Shown here piece by piece: positions 29,602 through 39,653 of a stretch of DNA of 64,000 nt. Location of the stretch: the NCBI GenBank assembly GCA_913020555.1, contig CAJWAC010000001.1, positions 1 to 64,000 on the forward strand, given 5' to 3'. The stretch is from an uncultured Polaribacter sp. Its GTDB lineage: Bacteria; Bacteroidota; Bacteroidia; Flavobacteriales; Flavobacteriaceae. The notes beneath the pieces were generated by a model. The model did not search any database and was not told the origin of the DNA. It worked only from the letters and a program-made list of their open reading frames with translations. How positions within the stretch are numbered: position 1 is the first letter of the stretch; every line of letters starts with the position of its first letter. Both the position numbers and the translations under genes were made by a program.

Positions 29602-30243
29602 CTATTTAGAAGTTAAAAACACGTTTGCTTTTACAGTAGTAATTGTTACTTCAACATCAGAAATTTTGGGTGTTTTTTGATATGTTTTTTCCTTTAAAAT
29701 GCCATTTACTTCAATTTTTCCATGACCATTTTTTACATTAACTATTGCATTCTTGGTATTTGCAAACACATTTCCTGAATAGAGTTTCAAAATTATATTT
29801 GCTTTAATTGTATTCAATTTTACAATTCCGTTTTCTATGTAAATTGCTAAATTATTTTTAAAATCTTTAGATTCAATATCTACATTTTCCCCAAAAACAT
29901 ATACTTCTTTATTTTTTGGAACTTTTACAATAACATGTGCTCTTTGCAACCTTTTAGTAATAAATTTTCTAAAAACCACCTCTCTACTTTGCGTTCCTTT
30001 AAACTCAAAATTAATATTTACAGATGTGTTTTTGTGATTAATTTTAATTAATTGTTCGTCGTAATCTTCTGCATACAAATAGACCTCAACAAATCCTGAT
30101 TCAGAGTTCTCTATAGTAATATTGTCTAGTCCTGCAGTATAAATATTAATTTCATTAGTATCGGTTTCAAACTGTTTGCTAATTTTCTTTTGTGAAAAAA
30201 ATGTTGTGGAAACCATTAAAAAAATTACAATATAGCTTTTCAT
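29602..30243 (-). CDS. Secreted hypothetical protein, DUF4097/adhesin-like repeated beta-strands
   Basis: Signal peptide; beta-helix-like segment IYIENGIVKLNTIKANIILKLYSGNVFANTKNAIVNVKNGHGKIEV. Confidence 0.55.
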   Translation of the reverse strand: MKSYIVIFLMVSTTFFSQKKISKQFETDTNEINIYTAGLDNITIENSESGFVEVYLYAEDYDEQLIKINHKNTSVNINFEFKGTQSREVVFRKFITKRLQRAHVIVKVPKNKEVYVFGENVDIESKDFKNNLAIYIENGIVKLNTIKANIILKLYSGNVFANTKNAIVNVKNGHGKIEVNGILKEKTYQKTPKISDVEVTITTVKANVFLTSK

Positions 30244-33200
30244 TAATCGATTATAATTTTCTTTTTTAATATTCCATTTTCGGTTTCTAAATGAAAAATG
30301 TAAGGAGCCTTTGCTAGGTTCTTTAATGAAATAACATGATTGCTATTTAAATTATCATTCAAAACTAACTTACCTAAAATGTTGTATATTTTGATTGAAT
30401 TATGATCTGAAGAAAGGTTAAAAAATTGAATTTTAGCATCATTCACAACATATTTTATATTAGACAAATCAATACTGTGAGTTAATAATGCTTCTGATGA
30501 TGTATGAATATAAAACCTTCCAGAACCATTTAAATCCTCTTTGCTTGTAAAATTATAAATACTATTATTATTCATCAAAGTAAAAACACCTGTTTCTTTA
30601 TCCTCTAAATAAACAGTTTTTTCTATATTTTTAGCAGCAACACTAATTTGTATTTCCTCATTTTTAGATGCCATAATTCCTACAGGAATTACAATAGAGA
30701 AATCTTTAGGTATAGATTGTATAGATAAGCTTATGTCTTGTTCTTGGTTTACCAGATTTGTAAAAATTTCAAAACTACTAGACGTTCCTGCAAATAGCGA
30801 ACTATCATAACCATTATCAAAACCTTTTGTTTTTGTGTCTATATAAAAAATGTCTGTATATTTTTCTTCTTTGCCTTTGGTTGCAAATAACCTCAACTCT
30901 GGTCTTACTTCTTGTTTTAAAAAAGATGTTGTTTGATGTGTTTGCAGAGCTTCTGTAAAATTAACTGTACCTCCTTCTGGTTTAGAGGTTACAAAAAAAG
31001 CTTGCCCGGGAGCCAAATAAAAGGCAGACGTTGCTTGATTCTTAGGTACAAATGAAGCTCCATCCCAAATATAGGCGGTCATTTCTCTTAAAACTGCCGA
31101 ATTTAGTGTTAAAAAATTATTATTTGAATCAATCGATTCGTTTAACGATAAATGAGATAAAAATGGATTACCAATTAAATTATATGAATTATATGAACCT
31201 TTGCGTATTGGGGTAGTTGTATTTTCTGTTAAAATAGAACCCAAAAAAGAGATATTTCCAGATGAACTTCTAAGAATGGAATATCCTATACCCTCATCAA
31301 ATGTTTTTGATTGGCCTGCCAAAAAATATTGCCACGCATCATTATCATTGTTATAAGTAGCAATTCCTCTTAAATTAGGATTCTCTTCTCCAGATGCAAT
31401 TGCATTTTCTGAAACCCAAGTATCATTATAATCTTGACCCAATACTGGTGGACTTACTAGGTGCCAATTATTAGACACATATCTATTGTAAATTATATTT
31501 CCTGTAGATGTTCTTTTTACAATTAAACTCCCAGAATTAGCTAATGTAGAGTTTATAGTAAAATTACCTGAATTGGTAATATTTTCTTCAATTGTTAAAG
31601 CTGCCGCTGCATTTAAAGTTAAAGTAGCATTTTCTTGAATAACAATATTTGCCACTGAAACAGTTGAATTTATGAAAGGATTATTTAAGGTTTCTGGTAT
31701 ATTAACATCTACATTGTTCGTTGGTACACCATTGTTCCAATTGTTTGAATTTGTCCAATCTGAGTCTATATTTCCAGTCCAAGTTGTTAATGCATTTCCT
31801 TTAAATTTACCTGTATACAACCCTCTGCCATAAGTGCTTGCTAATATCGTATTATCTGCCGTTCTTAGGCTGAAAGATGTAACAACCACGTTAGACATTC
31901 CATTGTAAGACTGATTCCATATTGGAGAAGTATCTCTAAAGTTAGAAGTATTCCAAACGCCAAGTTCTGTTCCAATAATTACTTCATCATTATTTAGTGG
32001 ATTCATTAAAATACATCTCACATTTATATCTGGGAAATTTCCTTCTTTATTTTCCCAAATTGCACCACCGTCATCGGTAAACCAAACGCTTTCTACTCCA
32101 AAATTGTAAAAAGTTACCATAATTTCATCTTCATTTATCCCAAATTCAATAGAGGAAATATTTCCTAAAAAGTCAGGTGAAGAAATATCAGTTATATTTG
32201 GTGAATCTGAATTTGCATTTTCTATTTTAATCACTTTTCCAGAAGTTGTTCCTGCAAAAACTGTTGATGATGTTTTAGTAAAAGGTGAGACTTTTAACGC
32301 GAAAATATTTTGTAATAAAGGATTCTCAATATTAGTTCTTATTGGATTATCTGAAGTAATATTTACAAATTTTGCTAAATGATTATTACCATTAGAATAT
32401 AAAATATCTAAATTATCATCTAAGTCCATTGCATTAAGAAAGAACCCCGTATTAGAATCAGAAGATATGGTATTTCTTTCTCCTGTGTAAGGTAATTCAT
32501 AACGATAAATATTATTGTACAAATTAGAAACTATCATATAATCTCCATCTTTATCTATAAAACAACGCGTACCATCTCCTCTATTTACTTTTGTGGCTGA
32601 ATTTACTCCTGTTGTAGCTTTATTAAAAAACAAATTTCCATTGTCTTGGGTACCACCAATTATATATTCAGATTCAATGCTTTGGCCAATGGCCGCATCA
32701 TAAAACTGTGTGGTATTATAATCTTTTGTTCTTTCTTCAATAGCAGTGGAACTTGAAGATGCTGTAGGTAATGAATTGGCATAAAAAACACCTCCATCGT
32801 TTCCAATGATTGCTTTATCTGAGTTAGCTGGGTGAAAAGCCCAACTGTGCTGATCTGCATGTGCATATGGAACTGTTATACCTGATAAATTATTTGTAGG
32901 AGAGTTTTTGGAGATTTGACTCCAAGTATTACCACTATCTATAGTTCTAAATAAATTTATGCCTCCTGCATAAATAGTTGCGTCATTAGTTGGGTCTACT
33001 TCAATTACTAAATTATACCATGCCTGGCTTCTTGTAAAATCATCAGCAGAAATACTACTTGTTGCATCATTAGGAAGTGAAAGTGTTGATGGTGCTGTCT
33101 CAAAAGCATCTGTTGTTTTTAAAATAGAAATAAAAGGTGCTACTTCTTGTTCGTTTGCATTCTCTGTATATACCTCTGCCAAAATATATACTGTATTTGC

Positions 33201-34280
33201 ATTTATTTTTGAAACTGCAATTTCTGTCCTTCTTCCATTTGGTATTGTATGTTTTAATGTAAATGATGTTCCATCAGTACTCTTATATATTCTGCCACCC
33301 CCTTTTTGATAAGCATTTCTTGTTGTAGACATCCAAAGAGTATTGTTTACTCCAATTTCAAAATCATTTGAAGCAATTGGCTTACCATCAACCTCTAATG
33401 TAATTTGTGACCAGCTATCACCTTCGTCAGTAGATTTAAAAATTCCATAATCATTTAATCCAATAAAAGAGCTTACAGGGTTCGAACTATAGAAGCTTCC
33501 ACCAATTGAGGCAAACACCTCAGAATCATCTTTAGTTTCAGGATTCCCATCTTTATCTCTAACAATAATATCTGTCATAAAATAGGTTCCAGGAACATTT
33601 ATGATTGAAGACGTAGCAGTTGTTCCTCTAATTTGATAAACATTTGCCCAAGTTACTCCGCCATCTATAGATTTCCATATTCCATTACCCAAAGCTTGTT
33701 GCGGGTTATACAATTCTCCTGTACCTAAATACATAGTTTGTGAATTATTAGGATCTACAGCCATGCATGTTACCGCCAAATTATCTGAAATACCTACTTG
33801 AGTCCAAGAAGAATTTTCATCTGTAATATCATCATTTACCCAAAGGCCTCCACTAACTCCACCTGCAAAAACACGTTTGTGATTGATATCATTAGGATCA
33901 TACATAACCATTCTTGTTCTACCCCCAACATTGTTTGGTCCACGTTCTTGCCATTGATTATCTACAGCGTCTCCTGGACTTCTTTGTTGCAATAATCGTT
34001 TCTGTTTTAAGTCTTGCTGAACTTTATAAATATTTTCTGGATAAGTTCTACCTGTTTTGGGGTTAATTTTTAATAAATATAATTCTTCGAGATATTTATT
34101 TGGCGGTAAACCTCTTTCTATTCTTTCCTTCTTTGATAATTTGAGCGTCTCTTGAAATGGATGCTTAGAAATATCCTTTATATATTTAGCTTGTAAATTA
34201 CTTGAGCTTTCTAATAAATTGGTTGTTAAAAAAACACCAAGAGTTAGAAAATATAATAACAATAATAATCTCTTTTTCAT
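30243..34280 (-). CDS. Giant secreted VPS10/sortilin (BNR)-like beta-propeller protein with T9SS sorting domain
   Basis: Repeated GIWKSIDGGVTW / GIFKSTDEGDSW / NLFRTIDSGNTW sortilin motifs; C-terminus shares module with the GH5 and 828-aa proteins. Confidence 0.88.
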   Translation of the reverse strand: MKKRLLLLLYFLTLGVFLTTNLLESSSNLQAKYIKDISKHPFQETLKLSKKERIERGLPPNKYLEELYLLKINPKTGRTYPENIYKVQQDLKQKRLLQQRSPGDAVDNQWQERGPNNVGGRTRMVMYDPNDINHKRVFAGGVSGGLWVNDDITDENSSWTQVGISDNLAVTCMAVDPNNSQTMYLGTGELYNPQQALGNGIWKSIDGGVTWANVYQIRGTTATSSIINVPGTYFMTDIIVRDKDGNPETKDDSEVFASIGGSFYSSNPVSSFIGLNDYGIFKSTDEGDSWSQITLEVDGKPIASNDFEIGVNNTLWMSTTRNAYQKGGGRIYKSTDGTSFTLKHTIPNGRRTEIAVSKINANTVYILAEVYTENANEQEVAPFISILKTTDAFETAPSTLSLPNDATSSISADDFTRSQAWYNLVIEVDPTNDATIYAGGINLFRTIDSGNTWSQISKNSPTNNLSGITVPYAHADQHSWAFHPANSDKAIIGNDGGVFYANSLPTASSSSTAIEERTKDYNTTQFYDAAIGQSIESEYIIGGTQDNGNLFFNKATTGVNSATKVNRGDGTRCFIDKDGDYMIVSNLYNNIYRYELPYTGERNTISSDSNTGFFLNAMDLDDNLDILYSNGNNHLAKFVNITSDNPIRTNIENPLLQNIFALKVSPFTKTSSTVFAGTTSGKVIKIENANSDSPNITDISSPDFLGNISSIEFGINEDEIMVTFYNFGVESVWFTDDGGAIWENKEGNFPDINVRCILMNPLNNDEVIIGTELGVWNTSNFRDTSPIWNQSYNGMSNVVVTSFSLRTADNTILASTYGRGLYTGKFKGNALTTWTGNIDSDWTNSNNWNNGVPTNNVDVNIPETLNNPFINSTVSVANIVIQENATLTLNAAAALTIEENITNSGNFTINSTLANSGSLIVKRTSTGNIIYNRYVSNNWHLVSPPVLGQDYNDTWVSENAIASGEENPNLRGIATYNNDNDAWQYFLAGQSKTFDEGIGYSILRSSSGNISFLGSILTENTTTPIRKGSYNSYNLIGNPFLSHLSLNESIDSNNNFLTLNSAVLREMTAYIWDGASFVPKNQATSAFYLAPGQAFFVTSKPEGGTVNFTEALQTHQTTSFLKQEVRPELRLFATKGKEEKYTDIFYIDTKTKGFDNGYDSSLFAGTSSSFEIFTNLVNQEQDISLSIQSIPKDFSIVIPVGIMASKNEEIQISVAAKNIEKTVYLEDKETGVFTLMNNNSIYNFTSKEDLNGSGRFYIHTSSEALLTHSIDLSNIKYVVNDAKIQFFNLSSDHNSIKIYNILGKLVLNDNLNSNHVISLKNLAKAPYIFHLETENGILKKKIIID

Positions 34281-34336
34281 ATAACAAAAATAATAAAATT
34301 TAGCTTTTTTAAAAATTAGAGAGTATTTTAAAAATA

Positions 34337-34374
34337 AAAACCTTGTTTTTTAACGTATTAAAAAACAAGGTTTT
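34337..34374 (-). terminator. Rho-independent terminator of the ileS-DksA-like operon
   Basis: Perfect inverted repeat AAAACCTTGTTTTTTAA-cgta-TTAAAAAACAAGGTTTT just downstream of the DksA-like stop. Confidence 0.9.
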
Positions 34375-34395
34375 AGATTTAAATTTATAATTATA

Positions 34396-34773
34396 TTATT
34401 GCTTTCGCTTTGCCTCAATACTTAAAGTGGCATGAGGTACTAATCTCAATCTTTCCTTTTGAATTAACTTACCTGTTACCCTACAAACACCATAAGTGCC
34501 ATTTTCTATACGCAAAAGAGCGTTGTTTAAATCTCGGATAAATTTTTCCTGACGAATAGCTAACTGAACATTTTTCTCTTTATTCATTACTTCTGAACCT
34601 TCGTCAAAAGATTTAAATGAAGATAAAGTATCATCTGTACCGTTATTTGCATCATTTTTATAAGCTGCTCTTAATAAGGCTAAATCTTCTTCTGCTCTTT
34701 TTATTTTAGTATCAATGATTTCTTTAAACTCCTGTAAATCTTTTTCTGAGAACTTTGCTTTTATATCTGGCAT
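34396..34773 (-). CDS. DksA/TraR-family protein with degenerate zinc finger
   Basis: Coiled-coil N-terminus; ALLRIENGTYGVCRVTGKLIQKERLRLVPHATLSIEAK. Confidence 0.92.
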   Translation of the reverse strand: MPDIKAKFSEKDLQEFKEIIDTKIKRAEEDLALLRAAYKNDANNGTDDTLSSFKSFDEGSEVMNKEKNVQLAIRQEKFIRDLNNALLRIENGTYGVCRVTGKLIQKERLRLVPHATLSIEAKRKQ

Positions 34774-34777
34774 ATTC

Positions 34778-37700
34778 CTAAATTTTTTCTATTAATATTT
34801 TACTTTTGATGGCATCAAATTCGATGTCTGTTCCATCATTTAACTCATCAACAAAAACCATTTCACTTGTTAATGTTTCACTCATAATATATTCTTTGTT
34901 ATCAGTGATAGCTTGCTGCAAGTTATTAAACTTTAAAACTGTTAATTTAATTTTATCTGTTACTTCTAGACCGCTGTCTTTACGGGTATTTTGAACTCTG
35001 TTTATCAATTCTCTTGCAACTCCTTCTTTACGTAAATCATCAGTTAAAGTAACATCTAAAGCCACTGTTAATCCACCTTCATTTGCAACCAACCAACCTT
35101 CGATATCTTTTGATGATATTTCTACATCTTCTGCGCCTAAAATAATATTTTTCCCATTAATTTCAAATGAAATGTTTCCAGTTTTTTCAATTTTGTTGAT
35201 ATCTTCTTGCGTAAATTTACCTACTTCTGATGCAATAAAACGCATATCCTTTCCAAACTTAGGTCCCAAAGCTTTAAAGTTAGGTTTAATTTGTTTGATT
35301 AAAATATCTGAAGCATCATCTAAAATTTGAATTTGTTTGATATTTACCTCGTGTTTTATCAAATTAGATACTGCTAAAATTTCTTCCTTTTGTTGATTAC
35401 TGTCCACAGGAATCATAATTTTTTGCAGTGGCTGACGTACTTTAATTTTTTCTTTAGCTCTTAATGATAACACCAATGAAGAAATTGTCTGTGCACTTTC
35501 CATTTTACGTTCTAAAGACTTATCTACAAAACTTTCATCATAAACTGGAAAATCAGATAAATGAATACTTTCTGATGTTTCCTTCTTAGAAACTGAGTTT
35601 AAATCTTGGTACAATCTATCCATAAAAAATGGTGCAATTGGCGATGCTAATTTTGCAATAGTTGTCATACATGTATATAACGTTTGGTATGCAGAAATTT
35701 TATCTGTTTCATAGGTACCTTTCCAAAAACGTCTTCTACTTAAGCGCACATACCAGTTACTCAAATAATCTTGTGTAAAATCTGATATTGCTCTTGCAGC
35801 TCTTGTTGGCTCATAATCAGCATAAAACTTATCAACTTTATGAATTAAAGTATGTAATTCTGATAAAATCCATCTGTCTAATTCTGGTCTTTCATTTAAA
35901 GGTACATCAGCTTCTTTATAAGCAAAACCATCAATATTTGTGTATAAAGAAAAGAATGAATATGTGTTGTATAAAGTTCCAAAAAACTTACGTCTAACCT
36001 CTTCAATTCCCTCTAAATCAAACTTCAAATTATCCCATGGATTTGCGTTAGAAATCATATACCATCTTGTAGCATCTGCGCCATATTTTCCTAAAGTTTC
36101 AAAAGGATCTGCTGCATTTCCTAAACGTTTAGACATTTTATGTCCGTTTTTGTCTAAAACCAATCCGTTTGAAACTACATTTTTATAGGCAACGGAATCA
36201 AAAACCATTGTACCAATTGCATGCAATGTGTAAAACCAACCTCTTGTTTGGTCTACACCTTCTGCAATGAAATCTGCCGGAAATGATTTATTTTCGTCTA
36301 TTTTCTGTTTATTCTCAAAAGGATAATGCCACTGAGCATAAGGCATTGAACCAGAATCAAACCAAACATCAATTAAATCTGACTCACGTTTCATTGGTTG
36401 TCCAGAATCTGAAACTAAAACAATTTCATCAACAATATTTTTGTGAAGATCAATTTTTGCATAGTTTTCATCAGAATTATTTCCTACTTCAAAATCAGCA
36501 AAAATATCTGCTTTTAAGACTCCAGCATTAACAGCTTTTGCCATTTCGTTTTTCAATTCTTCAATAGAACCAATACAAATTTGCTCATTACCGTCTTCTG
36601 TTCTCCAAATTGGTAATGGAATTCCCCAATAGCGAGATCGTGATAAATTCCAATCATTTGCATTTGCCAACCAATTTCCAAAACGACCTTCTCCAGTTGA
36701 TTTTGGTTTCCAATTAATGGTTTTATTTAACTCATGCATTCTGTCTTTTACATCAGTTACTTTTATAAACCAAGAGTCTAATGGATAATATAAAATTGGT
36801 TTATCGGTTCTCCAACAATTAGGATAACTGTGCTTATATTTTTCAACCTTAAAGGCTTTATTTTCGTTCTTTAATTTTAGTCCTAATCTTTCGTCAACAG
36901 ATAAATATTGTTGCTGATTTTTTAAAACTGCCGTTAATTTTTGTTGCTGATTTTTAAGTTCTTCTTCGAATTCTTTTTCTGATAAATATTCTGATTTTAC
37001 ATACTCTCCTGCAAATCCATAAATTGGATCATTTACTTCTGCTCTAAATTTACCTTGTAAATCTACTAAAGGAACTAAATTATCATTTTTGTCTTTAACT
37101 AATAGGGGTGGAATTTCTGGTGTTGCTTGTTTAGCTACCAATGCATCGTCTGCTCCAAAAGTAGGTGCTGTATGCACAATTCCTGTTCCGTCTTCTGTAG
37201 TTACAAAATCTCCAGAAATTACTCTAAATGCATCTTGTGGATTATCATTTGGCAATGCATAATCCATTAATTGTTCATATTTTATGCCAACTAAATCAGT
37301 TCCTTTACATTCATCACAAATTAAAAATGGAATTTTTTTATCGCTTTTATTATAAGACTTTAAAACCTTTGCATCATCTGTTTTTGCATACTTTCCTGAG
37401 AATTGTTTACCTACTAAATTCTTTGCTAAAATAACATGAAAAGGCTCAAAAGTATATTGGTTGTAGGAGGCAACAACTACATAATCTATTTTTGGACCAA
37501 CAGTAAGGGCTGTATTGCTTGGCAGCGTCCAAGGTGTTGTTGTCCAAGCTATGAAATTAAGATTATTATATTTTTTTAAGAAATCAGGCAAAGAATCCTC
37601 AATAGCTTTAAACTGGGCAACAACTGTTGTGTCTGTTACATCTTGGTAAGTTCCGGGTTGATTTAATTCGTGAGAACTTAATCCTGTACCCGCTTTAGGA

Positions 37701-38251
37701 GAATATGGCTGAATTGTATAACCTTTATAAATTAATTGCTTGTCATAAATCTGTTTTAGTAGCCACCAAACAGACTCCATATATTTTGATTCGTAGGTAA
37801 TATATGGATCATCCATATCTACCCAATATCCCATTTTTTCGGTTAAATCATTCCAAATATCTGTATAACGCATTACTGCTTTCCTGCAAGCGGCGTTATA
37901 TTCTTCTACAGAAATTTTCTTACCAATATCTTCTTTGGTTATTCCTAATTCTTTTTCAACACCTAATTCTATTGGCAGTCCGTGTGTATCCCAACCTGCT
38001 TTTCTTTTTACTTGATATCCTTTCATTGTTTTATAACGAGGAAAAATATCTTTAATAGCTCTTGCCAAAACGTGATGTACACCTGGCAAACCATTTGCAG
38101 AAGGTGGGCCTTCAAAAAACACAAAAGGTTTTGCATTTTCTCTTGAAGTTACACTCTTTTCAAAGATGTTGTTTTCTTGCCAATAATTTAGAATTTCTTC
38201 CGCTACTTTTGGCAAGTCAAGTCCTTTATATTCAGGAAATTTCGCTTTCAT
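34778..38251 (-). CDS. ileS: Isoleucyl-tRNA synthetase
   Basis: HIGH-like GLPGVHHVLARAIKD, KMSKR motif, DTHGLPIE, 1157 aa. Confidence 0.98.
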   Translation of the reverse strand: MKAKFPEYKGLDLPKVAEEILNYWQENNIFEKSVTSRENAKPFVFFEGPPSANGLPGVHHVLARAIKDIFPRYKTMKGYQVKRKAGWDTHGLPIELGVEKELGITKEDIGKKISVEEYNAACRKAVMRYTDIWNDLTEKMGYWVDMDDPYITYESKYMESVWWLLKQIYDKQLIYKGYTIQPYSPKAGTGLSSHELNQPGTYQDVTDTTVVAQFKAIEDSLPDFLKKYNNLNFIAWTTTPWTLPSNTALTVGPKIDYVVVASYNQYTFEPFHVILAKNLVGKQFSGKYAKTDDAKVLKSYNKSDKKIPFLICDECKGTDLVGIKYEQLMDYALPNDNPQDAFRVISGDFVTTEDGTGIVHTAPTFGADDALVAKQATPEIPPLLVKDKNDNLVPLVDLQGKFRAEVNDPIYGFAGEYVKSEYLSEKEFEEELKNQQQKLTAVLKNQQQYLSVDERLGLKLKNENKAFKVEKYKHSYPNCWRTDKPILYYPLDSWFIKVTDVKDRMHELNKTINWKPKSTGEGRFGNWLANANDWNLSRSRYWGIPLPIWRTEDGNEQICIGSIEELKNEMAKAVNAGVLKADIFADFEVGNNSDENYAKIDLHKNIVDEIVLVSDSGQPMKRESDLIDVWFDSGSMPYAQWHYPFENKQKIDENKSFPADFIAEGVDQTRGWFYTLHAIGTMVFDSVAYKNVVSNGLVLDKNGHKMSKRLGNAADPFETLGKYGADATRWYMISNANPWDNLKFDLEGIEEVRRKFFGTLYNTYSFFSLYTNIDGFAYKEADVPLNERPELDRWILSELHTLIHKVDKFYADYEPTRAARAISDFTQDYLSNWYVRLSRRRFWKGTYETDKISAYQTLYTCMTTIAKLASPIAPFFMDRLYQDLNSVSKKETSESIHLSDFPVYDESFVDKSLERKMESAQTISSLVLSLRAKEKIKVRQPLQKIMIPVDSNQQKEEILAVSNLIKHEVNIKQIQILDDASDILIKQIKPNFKALGPKFGKDMRFIASEVGKFTQEDINKIEKTGNISFEINGKNIILGAEDVEISSKDIEGWLVANEGGLTVALDVTLTDDLRKEGVARELINRVQNTRKDSGLEVTDKIKLTVLKFNNLQQAITDNKEYIMSETLTSEMVFVDELNDGTDIEFDAIKSKILIEKI

Positions 38252-38348
38252 TTTATATCTTTTCTGATAAGATTGCGAAAATACATATTTTCCTGAAATT
38301 TCAAATACTAAAAACTTTTAAATCAGAAATGATAATAAAGTTTGTTTT

Positions 38349-39566
38349 TTAAAATTTTTGTTTTTTAAAAAGAAACTGCACCTTTAAAAACGTGTATTGA
38401 AAAAGTCTCGTAAAGGGTTTGTTATATTTAAAATTAAAAAGACTATCTATAATATCATTAATTGTAAAGTTTTTGTTTAAAAAATTCACTCTATTTTCAA
38501 CTTGATTATCTGTGTATCTGCTATACATTCTCCTTGCAGAATACTCACTTAGTTTCCATTTAATGAGTTTTTTATTTCTCCAATTTTTTCGATATTTATC
38601 AAAATTATTCACCCCTGTTTTTAGATATTCTTCAATATATTTTGAAGCCAATTCTCCAGTTTGCATTGCATATCTAATACCTTCACCTCCTCTTGGGTTA
38701 ATTGCCGAAACCGCATCACCAACACCAACAACTTTATTGTGATAAAATTTATCTTTTAAACCAATGCTATATCTTAAAATACCTCCATGTTTATCAATAA
38801 TTTTATACTCTTTGGTTTTTATGTATTCGGATATAATTTTTTCAGTTATTATTCTTGTTGTTTTGTTCGTGTTTTCTTGATCTACAGATTGTATATGTGT
38901 TTTTCCTGCTCCCACTTTTAAAATTCTATTTTGCATTGGAAAAATCCAAGAATATCCTTTTATCGCCCATTTGTGTCCTAGAAAAAATAGAAGTTTATTC
39001 TTAAATTTATCGTATACTTCTTGTTCTACTTCAATTTCATATTCAGTTCCGCTTCCTAAAACCATTTCTGGTTGCAATTCATCCTTATCATACATCACTT
39101 TTCTAAGTGGCCCTGTTGCATCAACTAATAATTTTGCTTTAATTTCTATTCTTTTAGAACTTATTGTATCTAATATTGTAACTAATACATGATTATTTAA
39201 AATACTTTTACTTTCATACTTGCAGCCCATCATAACTTTGCTGCCATATTTTTTGGTTTCCTGAGCTAAAAATTCACGTAATTTTTTAAAATCTAATACT
39301 ACTCCTTTTTTAGAATTGGAAGACCAAGCATAACTTTTTTTTGTACACTGAATAACAATGTCATTCCAATAAGCAGCAACAACACTTTCAGGGATATTAA
39401 ACTCCTTTAGGGGTTCAAGAGTCATTCCTGCACTTGAAAAATTATTTAGAGAAAAATCTTTGTATTTTTCAACCAAAAGTACTTTTACTCCCTTTTTAGC
39501 CAAACTCCTTGCTGTTTGACCACCAGCAGGTCCTGCTCCAATAACTACAACATCAAATTCTTGCAT
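38349..39566 (-). CDS. Geranylgeranyl reductase family FAD-dependent oxidoreductase
   Basis: DVVVIGAGPAGGQTARSLAKKGVKVLLVEK; VVGVGDAVSAINPRGGEGIRYAMQTG. Confidence 0.9.
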   Translation of the reverse strand: MQEFDVVVIGAGPAGGQTARSLAKKGVKVLLVEKYKDFSLNNFSSAGMTLEPLKEFNIPESVVAAYWNDIVIQCTKKSYAWSSNSKKGVVLDFKKLREFLAQETKKYGSKVMMGCKYESKSILNNHVLVTILDTISSKRIEIKAKLLVDATGPLRKVMYDKDELQPEMVLGSGTEYEIEVEQEVYDKFKNKLLFFLGHKWAIKGYSWIFPMQNRILKVGAGKTHIQSVDQENTNKTTRIITEKIISEYIKTKEYKIIDKHGGILRYSIGLKDKFYHNKVVGVGDAVSAINPRGGEGIRYAMQTGELASKYIEEYLKTGVNNFDKYRKNWRNKKLIKWKLSEYSARRMYSRYTDNQVENRVNFLNKNFTINDIIDSLFNFKYNKPFTRLFQYTFLKVQFLFKKQKF

Positions 39567-39653
39567 TTTAGAAGTATCTTTATTTTTTTAAGAATGTGAA
39601 ATTAAGAAAATTCTTAATTTTGGTCCTTAAAAAAATTCAAAAAACAAAATGTT

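Noticed and set aside
34806-38352. Multiple plus-strand ORFs antisense to ileS
   Set aside because: Shadow ORFs opposite a conserved housekeeping gene; no independent coding evidence
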